Positions 35,795-43,931 of a stretch of DNA of 55,794 nucleotides are shown here, one piece after another. Numbering within the stretch: the stretch's first letter is position 1; the number at the start of each line of letters is the position of its first letter. The position numbers and the translations under genes are program-made. The notes beneath the pieces are model-generated. The model saw nothing but the letters and a program-made list of their open reading frames with translations. It ran no database searches and had not been told where the DNA came from. Origin of the DNA: a virus; IMG/VR virus record IMGVR_UViG_3300042392_001901, positions 1-55,794 of that record. One strand, written 5' to 3'.

Positions 35795-37506
35795 TAACCC
35801 ATTGCACTGCCAGTTAGTATTGGCATCATTTGTGGCATATTATTATTTACATTGCTGCTACTAATATTATTAGTATTGCCACCATTATTGTTATTAACAA
35901 CTATCGTTGGCGAAATATTTGCAACGTTGCCGGCAGTCGCTAGGGTGTTGCCAGTTGTTAATGGTGTTGCTTTGATGTTTGCTTTCCACTTAAAGTCTGA
36001 AGCAGCATACTCATCCCATGAACCATAACCTGCAGCCATTGCCTTTTCAGTTTTGCTTAGTTCGGTAAAATTATTTGTAGATGTAGCCTTTAATATTTTT
36101 TCAGAAGACGTTGCAGCGGTTGCTAATTTTTCTGATGTAGAATTAGTTGATTCTTTTTCTTTTGGAGAACTACTGTATGCATACTCATATAAAGAATCTG
36201 GTATTGCTAATTTTAAATAATAAGACATTCCTCCTTTTGCCTTTGGATCTGGTAATACTGCTCGTAATACAGCCTTATTAAAATTATTTACAACTTCACT
36301 CATATCATCTGAAATAGTTGTTAATGAATCCATTGCCGAAGTAAAAAATACACTAATTTTATCAGGTAGTGATGTAAAGAAATCAGTAACCATCATAGGT
36401 ATTTCACCTATAAATTTACCAATTTCAGCATACATTCCAAACAGTGGATCAATTATATACTTTGAATATAAACCAGTAAAGGAAAAACTATCTAAAAATT
36501 TAGAAAATTCTGAAAATCCAAGTTTTTCAGATACCCAAGATATTCCATCTTTTACAAGATCTAGCAGACCTCCGATTAATCCATCAAATGCACCAACTAA
36601 AAACCCCTTTAATCCACCGATTAATCCATCTTTCTTAAAGCCGTCAATTGCACCCATAATACCACTTATTATTCCAGTGAGTGCTAAGGTAAATGGACCG
36701 CCTAAAAATTTAAATAAACCAGCAAATTTGCTTCCAAGCGTCAAACCAATTTTAAAAAACCTAAACATCCCGCCAAATATATCCGTAAGAGCAGAAAAGG
36801 CGCTTCCTATTATTCCAGATGTAGCTGTTATAGTCTTTAATACTGGTGAATTTCCAAATATTGAAAAGATTTTACCAAGTAGCGTAAAAATTTTACTTGA
36901 TTTAAATTTATTTAAGAGACCGCCAATCTTTTCTATTACAGTAAATGTTCCTTTAAATAAAGGAGAATTTTTTAAACTTAGTACAATGCCAGTAAAAAAT
37001 TTGCTAACTGTAGAAAAAATACTAGATATTTTTTGAAATAGTTTTGTATTTTTTAGTGCAGCAAATATTGGAGACGTGAGCTGAGATATAAATCCTGTTA
37101 CAAATCCACCCATTAACGCAGCCACAGACAGCAATCCCCCAAATATTCCGCCTGGCATTTCAATCTTAGAATTTTTAGCTGGTGCTGAACGTGTTTTATC
37201 TGGTTTTAAACCTCTAAGAGCATCAAGTAATTCGTCACGATTTTCACGTTCTTGAAGTTTATTGCCTTCAAGACGTTTTGCCAACACTACATTAGATCGT
37301 ATTAATACATCAAATTTGCCTTTTAAATCGCCTGCTATGCCTACTAATTTATCTAAAAACGTAGGAACCTCTGTAGTGTTTTCACGAGCAGCATTTGACG
37401 CAAGTGTAAAGTCATAGTTATCGATTGTATCAAGAATAAGATCTTGAGACAAGTTTGAGCTTTGTAATTCCTTTACAACTTGTGCTAGTGTTGATTCTGC
37501 GGTCAT
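35791..37506 (-). CDS. 29: gp29-like tail tape measure protein
   Basis: A 571-residue protein close to T4 gp29 (590). After a polar start (1-110), residues 115-345 are a long run of hydrophobic and Gly-rich helices (FGGLLSVAALMGGFVTGFI, GLFKFLGGPFTLALTGIISGIMG) typical of tape measures. The end is Asn-rich (VVNNNNGGNTNNI). It sets tail length and sits in the tube. It starts four bases into the stop of the frameshift extension of gp26 (ATGA), placing it directly after its likely chaperone, as in lambda G/T-H. Confidence 0.8.
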   Translation of the reverse strand: MTAESTLAQVVKELQSSNLSQDLILDTIDNYDFTLASNAARENTTEVPTFLDKLVGIAGDLKGKFDVLIRSNVVLAKRLEGNKLQERENRDELLDALRGLKPDKTRSAPAKNSKIEMPGGIFGGLLSVAALMGGFVTGFISQLTSPIFAALKNTKLFQKISSIFSTVSKFFTGIVLSLKNSPLFKGTFTVIEKIGGLLNKFKSSKIFTLLGKIFSIFGNSPVLKTITATSGIIGSAFSALTDIFGGMFRFFKIGLTLGSKFAGLFKFLGGPFTLALTGIISGIMGAIDGFKKDGLIGGLKGFLVGAFDGLIGGLLDLVKDGISWVSEKLGFSEFSKFLDSFSFTGLYSKYIIDPLFGMYAEIGKFIGEIPMMVTDFFTSLPDKISVFFTSAMDSLTTISDDMSEVVNNFNKAVLRAVLPDPKAKGGMSYYLKLAIPDSLYEYAYSSSPKEKESTNSTSEKLATAATSSEKILKATSTNNFTELSKTEKAMAAGYGSWDEYAASDFKWKANIKATPLTTGNTLATAGNVANISPTIVVNNNNGGNTNNISSSNVNNNMPQMMPILTGSAMGY

Positions 37507-37685
37507 TTTTTACGTTTTTCTTCTTCTTCTCTTATGTGTTTTATTAGCATTGCAATATAAATTTCCCTCTCCCATGGTATCATCGTGTCTAATTCAGTTA
37601 AACTATATTTGTGATGTTGCATGAGTGCAAAGTTTGTTTGATAGTAATTAGTCAACGATTCATGCGAGAGGGCTATTCGAAAAAA
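37503..37685 (-). CDS. -1 frame extension of gp26 (tape-measure chaperone T part)
   Basis: The -1 frame after the slippery heptamer runs 58 codons without a stop: R-IALSHESLTNYY, then FALMQHHKYSLTELDTMIPWERE, IYIAMLIKHIREEEEKRKK, ending as ATGA with the gp29 start. The frame has no upstream ATG before 37622, where a 39-residue ORF could begin independently. HHKYSLTELDTMIPWERE has the look of the C-terminal domain of tail-assembly chaperones. Translation by frameshift would give a gp26 of about 293 residues. Confidence 0.65.
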   Translation of the reverse strand, partial: FFRIALSHESLTNYYQTNFALMQHHKYSLTELDTMIPWEREIYIAMLIKHIREEEEKRKK

Positions 37686-38383
37686 GCTTGTGTGCCTACA
37701 AGTGTAATATCATTGTCAGTCTTACAACCAGTACAATTAAATTTTACACTATGTTGTAGTTTAGGAGAGTTTGATATATACTCTTCAATTTTATTAAGTT
37801 GAGCTCGGCTTAAGCTGTTAACAAATGTTAGCAACTCTTCGCGAGACGACTGTGCTGAGGGATACACTCCACTGTCATCAAAGATTGAATCAATTGAAGC
37901 AATAAGCATATTTGTTATTGTGTCCATATCAACTTCAGATGTGCTTATAATCGTTGACATATCATTTACACGTATATGTCTTAGAACCACACCAATTTTA
38001 TCAGTTAACATAATTTTGTTGCTAATTTCTTTAACTGGCCACGTTACTTCAATATCATCAATATTAACAGACACCTCGTTGTAAGTTTCACAATGATCGC
38101 ACTTACATTTGATATTGCTAACTTCACCTACGCTCTTTGCTCGTAACTTTAAGAAAATATACTCTAAGTCAAACGAAGTCAAATCGTTTGGGTCAACGAC
38201 ACCGAATGTACAGGCTCGTATAATGTCTTTAATTGCAGACATCATTTCAGATGAGTTATTTGACTCCTGTGCGAGCAGCAATATTTTTTCTTCCTTTACA
38301 AGAAAAGGACGATATTCAATTGACTGTGATGTAGATGGTACAGTCAATACATATTTTGGGGATTCTAGGATTGGTAATGGCAT
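37673..38383 (-). CDS. 26: gp26-like baseplate hub / tape-measure chaperone protein
   Basis: A 236-residue protein. PLPILESPKYVLTVPSTSQSIEYRPFLVKEEKILLLAQES is the N-terminal signature of T4_baseplate (gp26) proteins. A zinc-ribbon-like set follows (CKCDHCETY about 100-110 and CTGCKTD near 225). In T4, gp26 acts in hub assembly. Its position directly before the tape measure and the slippery site at its end suggest a G/GT chaperone-like role (inference). Confidence 0.8.
   Translation of the reverse strand: MPLPILESPKYVLTVPSTSQSIEYRPFLVKEEKILLLAQESNNSSEMMSAIKDIIRACTFGVVDPNDLTSFDLEYIFLKLRAKSVGEVSNIKCKCDHCETYNEVSVNIDDIEVTWPVKEISNKIMLTDKIGVVLRHIRVNDMSTIISTSEVDMDTITNMLIASIDSIFDDSGVYPSAQSSREELLTFVNSLSRAQLNKIEEYISNSPKLQHSVKFNCTGCKTDNDITLVGTQAFFE
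37679..37685 (-). promoter_or_regulatory. Candidate -1 ribosomal frameshift site
   Basis: On the minus strand the bases read T TTT TTC in the gp26 frame (GCT TTT TTC GAA TAG), the canonical X XXY YYZ heptamer, two codons before the gp26 stop. A -1 slip enters the 58-codon open frame up to gp29. Confidence 0.7.
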
Positions 38384-38407
38384 AATATAATGTTATTTAT
38401 TGTTTAA

Positions 38408-38935
38408 TTAACGTATGATATCTAATTTATCATATGTGAATACTACAGATATTTTTTGTATTGCTGATTCAGCATTATTGTCTAGCTCAATAGAATTCAA
38501 AGTTATTGGATATGCGTTTTGCAATTTAACGTTTTGAATTTCTTTATCGCTTTCATTTAATTGTCTTATTGTGATATCAGTCTTGTAAGTTTGGTGATCT
38601 TTAGCGAGTAGATAGGAATCAATGTTTATTATTTTTTTCATCCATTCATCTATCGCCTTTTTAATGGCGTTATTATTAGTTGAAATAAATGTCATTGTTA
38701 CATCATCTTCAATATAACCGGTTGGTATTTTTAATGGACGACGAGTGCCTATATCATAGTCTAATGTTGTAATTTGTTTTCCAGGTATATTAACAGACTC
38801 ACATAAAAATGAAATATCCATTGATACAGATGATGAACCAGGTAAACTAGCAAATGTTACTGAAAATCTATTTGGACGCGCTAAGCCCCCATTTCGCATT
38901 ATTGCGGATTTAAAATCATTTATTGAAGATGACAT
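38408..38935 (-). CDS. Tail-tube protein (gp19-like)
   Basis: A 175-residue protein. RNGGLARPNRFSVTFASLPG at the start, LCESVNIPGKQITTLDYDIGTRRPLKIPTGY in the middle and TITIRQL-like DITIRQLNESDKE with NAYPITLNSIELDNN at the end follow the tail-tube fold of T4 gp19/gp54 (T4 gp19 is 163 residues). It would form rings of the inner tube or the tube initiator. gp19 versus gp54 cannot be decided by eye. Confidence 0.7.
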   Translation of the reverse strand: MSSSINDFKSAIMRNGGLARPNRFSVTFASLPGSSSVSMDISFLCESVNIPGKQITTLDYDIGTRRPLKIPTGYIEDDVTMTFISTNNNAIKKAIDEWMKKIINIDSYLLAKDHQTYKTDITIRQLNESDKEIQNVKLQNAYPITLNSIELDNNAESAIQKISVVFTYDKLDIIR

Positions 38936-38938
38936 AGT

Positions 38939-39523
38939 TTAGATTAGTGTACGTGTTTTTTGCCAGATTGAGGCATTCTTTTGGCCAACGAAAGAATCAG
39001 TTGGTAGAAAAAGTGCAGTTTCCCATTCCTTTGGAAGCACCTCAACAGTTTTAGAAGTGATGTGTGCATACAAATAGTGTTTAAAACATGGAGCGTATGC
39101 ACGCAATTTTGATGTGCCATTTAGTAAATCATATGATAGTTTAAACCGTGTAGTTTCATCTAATTTATTGTTGTTCATATAATCCATCAGGCGATCAAAA
39201 AATATTGCGCGTTGACGAGGCGGAAGATAGTGTAGATTCAATCCATAGAATCCTTTTTTTGCTGGGCCTACCATGAGTATAAGTGGAAATCTATCATAAT
39301 ACGGCAGCGTCTCTTTGTATTTTGGATCATATAAAAACATAAACATACGACCAATAAGAGGTCTGTTTCTTACTGCCAATGAGTCGTCGTTTAATACTTT
39401 TGATGGAGATACATTTGTAAGTGTACGTATTTTACGATAAAACCATTCTCTGGATTCTTTTGTACGAGGCAAGAATCCAGTTTTTTCTGCATCAGACTGA
39501 ATTTTAGAAAAAAGAGACGGCAT
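38939..39523 (-). CDS. T4-like conserved protein, possible gp2 DNA-end protector
   Basis: A 194-residue protein. ESREWFYRKIRTL, RPLIGRMFMFLYDPKYKETLPYYDRFPLILMVG, YGLNLHYLPPRQRAIFFDRL and KEWETALFLPTDSFVG recall a protein conserved in T4-like cyanophages. Some annotations call it DNA end protector gp2, consistent with its place next to gp4 as in T4, but that name is weakly supported here. Three bases separate it from the tail-tube gene. Confidence 0.5.
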   Translation of the reverse strand: MPSLFSKIQSDAEKTGFLPRTKESREWFYRKIRTLTNVSPSKVLNDDSLAVRNRPLIGRMFMFLYDPKYKETLPYYDRFPLILMVGPAKKGFYGLNLHYLPPRQRAIFFDRLMDYMNNNKLDETTRFKLSYDLLNGTSKLRAYAPCFKHYLYAHITSKTVEVLPKEWETALFLPTDSFVGQKNASIWQKTRTLI

Positions 39524-39528
39524 ATATC

Positions 39529-39536
39529 TATTTATA
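39529..39536 (-). promoter_or_regulatory. T4-type late promoter (minus strand)
   Basis: TATTTATA on the plus strand (TATAAATA reversed), six bases ahead of the gene starting at 39523. Confidence 0.6.
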
Positions 39537-39544
39537 ATGTAGAT

Positions 39545-40000
39545 TTATGTCAATAATTTTATACCAAGTCCCTTGATTGTTTCTTCTGTCCAGATGGCAA
39601 AAATCCAACCACGATCTGCACAATACTCGGTTGCGGCTGACCATTTGGATTGATTTTTTACATATGTAAGCACTTCAGTAATGTATGCTTTCGTTTTTCG
39701 GGTACGCACCTTTGGTTCTTGAGTTTGCTTCTTTGGCTTTATCTCAATGAGATATGTTTGACCAGTTTTAAATTGTATTTTTAAGTCTACGAAATATCGA
39801 TGTAATTTATTATCAGTTTTACATCGATAGGGCACAATTGTTTCTTCACTGCTCCATTTCACAACGTTGATATTCTCATCACACCATTTAAATACTTGAC
39901 GTTCCCAAAGTGATCGGTAACATATTGCAGTATAGTCACCGTCATATTTTCCTGGATGTATTGGCCGATACTTACCACTATAATACTGCCCACGTTTCAT
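39545..40000 (-). CDS. 4: gp4, head completion protein
   Basis: A 151-residue protein, the length of T4 gp4 (150). RGQYYSGKYRPIHPGKYDGDYTAICYRSLWERQVFKWCDEN, then YFVDLKIQF and YLIEIKPKKQT contain E, D and EIK catalytic-like residues of the TnsA-like fold seen in gp4. gp4 completes the packaged head and prepares the portal vertex for tail joining. The ATG at 40000 is chosen; longer frames run into the divergent gene. An imperfect late motif (TATAAGTA) precedes it. Confidence 0.88.
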   Translation of the reverse strand: MKRGQYYSGKYRPIHPGKYDGDYTAICYRSLWERQVFKWCDENINVVKWSSEETIVPYRCKTDNKLHRYFVDLKIQFKTGQTYLIEIKPKKQTQEPKVRTRKTKAYITEVLTYVKNQSKWSAATEYCADRGWIFAIWTEETIKGLGIKLLT

Positions 40001-40007
40001 ATAAATA
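40000..40007 (+). promoter_or_regulatory. T4-type late promoter of gene 48
   Basis: An exact TATAAATA five bases before the ATG at 40013, overlapping the gp4 start on the other strand. Confidence 0.6.
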
Positions 40008-40012
40008 CTTAT

Positions 40013-40738
40013 ATGGCACTTAATTTTCCAGAAGACGCAAACACAAAACGTCCATACGTGTTTTTTCAGTGCACCGCACGAAACAGCCAAGTTATAGCAC
40101 TGCCGATTCCAGGATCGCTACAGTTTAGTGATGGTGCTACATACAACAATACCGAGCTCGGATTTTTAGGGGGTAGTTTAGCTAATATTGCATCAACAGT
40201 ATCTACTCAGGGCCTTAGTGGTGAATCAGTAAAAAGTGCACTGGCTAATGAATTTTTAAATAAAAAATCTGAATATAGTGGAGCATCGATAGGTACTTTA
40301 GTACAAGGAATAACTACAATGACTGGAGCAAATGAAGGTCTTCAAAGCGCAATAAGTATAGGCACTGGAACAACGGTAAATAAAAATATAACAACTGAAT
40401 TTACATCTACAAATACGCGTGTATTTTCATTTCAGTTTCAACTCATACCACGAACATCTAGTGAAAGTACTAAAATAAAAAATATAGTAAAGGCCTTTAG
40501 AGAAGGACTATATCCAGAATCAATTGGTTTTCAATTAAAATATCCGCCAAAATGGAAAATAAGATTTCCACAAAACAGCCATTTACCAAAGATTGGAGAG
40601 ACATATCTAACTGAAGTAAATACAACATACAACGGATCTACAAATATGTGGAGAGATGACGGTTCACCGCTTGAAACAACTATACAAGTGTCCTTTATGG
40701 AAACAAAGGCGTATACATACGACACAATACCTAAATAA
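40013..40738 (+). CDS. 48: gp48-like baseplate tail-tube cap
   Basis: A 241-residue protein, shorter than T4 gp48 (364). The C-terminal part FSFQFQLIPRTSSESTKIKNIVKAFREGLYPESIGFQLKYPPKWKIRF ... GSPLETTIQVSFMETKAYT matches gp48 closely in order. A Gly/Ser/Thr-rich middle (GLSGESVKSAL ... GANEGLQSA) precedes it. gp48 caps the baseplate hub and starts the tube. It divides divergently from gp4. Confidence 0.82.
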   Translation: MALNFPEDANTKRPYVFFQCTARNSQVIALPIPGSLQFSDGATYNNTELGFLGGSLANIASTVSTQGLSGESVKSALANEFLNKKSEYSGASIGTLVQGITTMTGANEGLQSAISIGTGTTVNKNITTEFTSTNTRVFSFQFQLIPRTSSESTKIKNIVKAFREGLYPESIGFQLKYPPKWKIRFPQNSHLPKIGETYLTEVNTTYNGSTNMWRDDGSPLETTIQVSFMETKAYTYDTIPK

Positions 40739-40741
40739 TAT

Positions 40742-41731
40742 ATGCCAAACTTTTTTGCAAAATATCCAAAAGTAAATTATGACCTGGTTTCTGATGGGTC
40801 TATATTTGAATTAACTGATATCTCTCGTTCTGTAGTATTAAACGCAAATAAAATACAGGACGATAATGCACTCTACACATACTATGAAATAGAAGACGGA
40901 GAAAGACCCGATATAGTATCACATAAATTATATGATGATGTGCAATATTATTGGACATTTTTTATAATAAATAATTTTTTACGTGACGGTTACGCGTCAT
41001 CTTGGCCGCTATCTTATAGAAATTTTACAAAGATGATTGAGAGTGAATATGGTAAATATTCTGCATTATCAATTGTCCCTGTTGTTGATCCAGCAGTTGA
41101 TCTAAATGGCCGAGGTAAACTAGACATGTCATGCATACCGCTTGATGAAAAATATTTGCCATACTTAAAATTTGTTTCTCAAGATCGTGAGTATCGTTCA
41201 AGCATAGCGCAGTATGACAACGGTCGCCAACAATTAGTCGTATATGATTGTCATAAAGTTAATATCACTGGCACAAGAATAGAAATATCTAGAGAAGCAT
41301 TTATAGAAAATAGCAATCTTAGTTATACAATTGCGTGTGATGACACAATGCCAGCTGAATTAAAGACAGAATGGATAAATTTAGTTTATACACAAATTTT
41401 AAAATATGATCCAGTTGGATATGCCGAACATATTGAAGCAAATACACCCCCAGAACAATATGTTTCTAATAAAACATTAAAAGTTGCATCAATAGAATAC
41501 CGATGGAGCAACTATGCCAATGCTGCATATGAATATGTTGATCCAATTGGCGTCATACGTTCTGCATATGATATTTTAACTGACGAGAATGTAGTTATTC
41601 CAAAATACAAATCATTTTATGAGTATGAAAATGAAATAAACGAAAGTAAACGAGTTATACAAGTCATACGTCCAGATTTTATCTCTGATTTTGCAGACGA
41701 ATATTTTAATGTTTTAAATGATACTCTTTGA
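40742..41731 (+). CDS. 53: gp53-like baseplate wedge, extended
   Basis: A 329-residue protein. NALYTYYEIEDGERPDIVSHKLYDDVQYYWTFFIINN (about 38-75) is the gp53 signature (T4 has RTYYIKGSPRPEELANAIYGNPQLYWVLLMCND). The protein is about 130 residues longer than T4 gp53 (196), with an extra insertion region (about 130-250) before the C-terminal helix. It joins wedges in the baseplate. Confidence 0.8.
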   Translation: MPNFFAKYPKVNYDLVSDGSIFELTDISRSVVLNANKIQDDNALYTYYEIEDGERPDIVSHKLYDDVQYYWTFFIINNFLRDGYASSWPLSYRNFTKMIESEYGKYSALSIVPVVDPAVDLNGRGKLDMSCIPLDEKYLPYLKFVSQDREYRSSIAQYDNGRQQLVVYDCHKVNITGTRIEISREAFIENSNLSYTIACDDTMPAELKTEWINLVYTQILKYDPVGYAEHIEANTPPEQYVSNKTLKVASIEYRWSNYANAAYEYVDPIGVIRSAYDILTDENVVIPKYKSFYEYENEINESKRVIQVIRPDFISDFADEYFNVLNDTL

Positions 41732-41733
41732 TT

Positions 41734-43344
41734 ATGGCAACTACGTCTAATGCAAACAATCCGGCGATCAATACACCAAAGACTGGCTATGCTGGAGATA
41801 ATTCTGGCGTAAAGACACCTGGCGCATTTAAAGTTGTCAAAATGGTCATGATAAATTCAAAGGGCAAAACTAAAGATTTAAAAGCCCTTAACCTAGTTGA
41901 TTCATTTACTATAACGACTGAATTATTTTCACCGGTAGTTACATTTACAGCAACTATACGAGATAATGAAAATTTCATTGATACATTTGATATATGTGGC
42001 CAAGAAATTATTGAAGTTGAAATAGATCCTGTAAATATTGGAAAGGCAATAAAACAAACATTTTATGTAAAAGAGTATGTAAATTATACAAAAACCCTTG
42101 ATTTTCCAAATACTCAAATATACTCACTCGTCGCAATTTCAGAATTTGCGTATCGTAGTAGTCTAATGAATATTTGCCGACCAGTTGATAAGGAAAAAAC
42201 AGTTGCTCAAAATATTGAAACTATTTTTATAGATGATTTGAGTCTAAAGGAGTTTGCAGTTGACGGAGATGTCTCAACCAAATTTGAAGGTATTATAAAC
42301 ATTCAACGACCATTAAAAGCAGCAGAATGGTTACGTTCACGCTGTTTTGAAGAAGACGGCTCTCCATTTTTTCTTTATAGTGACGTAACGCAGCAAGGCA
42401 AAGTATACCTGTCTTCTTGGAAAAGTTTAAATAATGCACCAGTTTTGTATAAAAAACCTAAAAATTCATTTAGATATCGTCAACAATCAGAAAAAACACC
42501 AGGTACTGCAGAACACACAAAAGAAGAACGGTCTCGCATACTTAGTATGTCATCAAATATAAAATTTGATAGACTAGGTTCTGCGAATGCTGGAGCATAC
42601 GCTAGTCGATTAAACGTAACTGACTATGCATCAAAGGCATATTATACTTTAGATTTTAAAACTAAAGCAACTAAAGATTGGACTCCGCAAAAATATAAAA
42701 TAAAAAATCGAGAAGGCGTAGAAGAAACTAAGCCAATGCATGAAATATCTTCTGCAAATATTGCAAGCATTCAAATTAATACTGCAATAAACCCAGATGG
42801 CAAAGGTAATTCGGTTACTGCTGCGCTATATCCTAACATATCAAAGGGGAATGCATTTATTGCCCGATTAAATGAAATAAATCATGAAATTGTAGTATAT
42901 GGAGATAGTGCACTAAACCCAGGTGTAAAAATAGATTTGGAAGTACCAAAGGCTTTACGAGATAGAACTGAATATGTAGAAGATCCTGTGGTGTCAGGCA
43001 CATTTATGATTACAGTTGCTGCCCATGTTTTTTCAAACGGTATTTATACAAACAAATTAAAGTTAGTTCGTCTTGGAGGAGTTGGGATTTTAAGTGGCGG
43101 CACATATGTCCCTTCAACTGTGTCTCCATCTGAAGTTGCATCAAATAGTGTTGACTCAACTGCCCCTGCAACCAACACACCTGCGCCACAAACTAATGCT
43201 TCGCCAAATAAATTATTAAATGAGTTTAATAAACCTCAGAGTACTCCAACTCCGATACCATTACCGCCAACAAAAAGTCCGTTTCCTTCGCCAACACCTC
43301 CAATACAAAATCCAGAACCAAATCCTCCTATTACTTTTGCATGA
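41734..43344 (+). CDS. 27: gp27-like baseplate hub protein with Pro/Ser-rich tail
   Basis: A 536-residue protein (T4 gp27 is 391). FTITTELFSPVVTFTATIRDNENFID and EIIEVEI ... GKAIKQTFYVKEYVNYTK, then YSLVAISEFAYRSSLMNICRPVD and IQRPLKAAEWLRSRCF fit the hub domains; LNPGVKIDLEVP resembles the C-terminal gp27 segment. The last ~85 residues are a Pro/Ser/Thr/Asn-rich linker. It would form the trimeric hub holding the gp5 spike. The ATG at 41734 avoids the TTG upstream. Confidence 0.7.
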   Translation: MATTSNANNPAINTPKTGYAGDNSGVKTPGAFKVVKMVMINSKGKTKDLKALNLVDSFTITTELFSPVVTFTATIRDNENFIDTFDICGQEIIEVEIDPVNIGKAIKQTFYVKEYVNYTKTLDFPNTQIYSLVAISEFAYRSSLMNICRPVDKEKTVAQNIETIFIDDLSLKEFAVDGDVSTKFEGIINIQRPLKAAEWLRSRCFEEDGSPFFLYSDVTQQGKVYLSSWKSLNNAPVLYKKPKNSFRYRQQSEKTPGTAEHTKEERSRILSMSSNIKFDRLGSANAGAYASRLNVTDYASKAYYTLDFKTKATKDWTPQKYKIKNREGVEETKPMHEISSANIASIQINTAINPDGKGNSVTAALYPNISKGNAFIARLNEINHEIVVYGDSALNPGVKIDLEVPKALRDRTEYVEDPVVSGTFMITVAAHVFSNGIYTNKLKLVRLGGVGILSGGTYVPSTVSPSEVASNSVDSTAPATNTPAPQTNASPNKLLNEFNKPQSTPTPIPLPPTKSPFPSPTPPIQNPEPNPPITFA

Positions 43345-43913
43345 AGATTGAACATTGGTTTACTGGAGTCGTAGAAAATATTGCAGACCCATTAAATGCA
43401 GGTCGTGTACAGATTCGCTGTTTTGAATATCATGAACAAAACAATATAATATTGCCTAGTGAAAATTTACCATGGGCAACTCCACTGCTGCCACTTACAA
43501 GTGCTAGTCTTGGGGGAGTAGGCACAAGCGCAACGGGTCTGCGTGTTGGTAGTTGGGTGTTTGGCTTTTTTAGAGATGCTGACTTGCAGGATCCAGTAAT
43601 AATTAATAGTATTGGCGGAATTGTACTAAATTCTGTGTCTAGCGGCAGAAACACATCATCTAATAGTGTGAGTTCAACAACACGCTCAACCAATGCAAAT
43701 GCCATTGGGCCGTCTGGTACAAATCCGTCACCTACAAAAACTGCTACTGGCATAGATGTTCAATATGATGAGTTTCTTAATAATACTACAAATGCCAGTA
43801 ATATTGGAAATCGCAGTCCAGTTGGAGGAGATGAGGAACCTAGTCTTTTACCACCGCTGCCAGGAACTCCAGAAGCCGATGCAATTGATGTATTACCACC
43901 ACTAGATCTATAG
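43341..43913 (+). CDS. 5: gp5 OB-fold domain protein (split cell-puncturing device, part 1)
   Basis: A 190-residue protein overlapping the hub gene by ATGA. Residues 1-100 (HWFTGVVENIADPLNAGRVQIRCFEYHE ... VGSWVFGFFRDADLQDPVIINSIGG) form a gp5/VgrG-type OB fold. The rest is a Ser/Thr/Asn linker with no enzyme. It is about 80% alike over this part to the N terminus of the next gene, so one copy arose by duplication. Confidence 0.82.
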   Translation: MKIEHWFTGVVENIADPLNAGRVQIRCFEYHEQNNIILPSENLPWATPLLPLTSASLGGVGTSATGLRVGSWVFGFFRDADLQDPVIINSIGGIVLNSVSSGRNTSSNSVSSTTRSTNANAIGPSGTNPSPTKTATGIDVQYDEFLNNTTNASNIGNRSPVGGDEEPSLLPPLPGTPEADAIDVLPPLDL

Positions 43914-43931
43914 TAATAAATACGTTATAAA

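Noticed and set aside
36677-37036. Plus-strand ORF of 119 codons
   Set aside because: It lies opposite the tape-measure gene, whose reading frame has clear protein character; the plus frame is a shadow.
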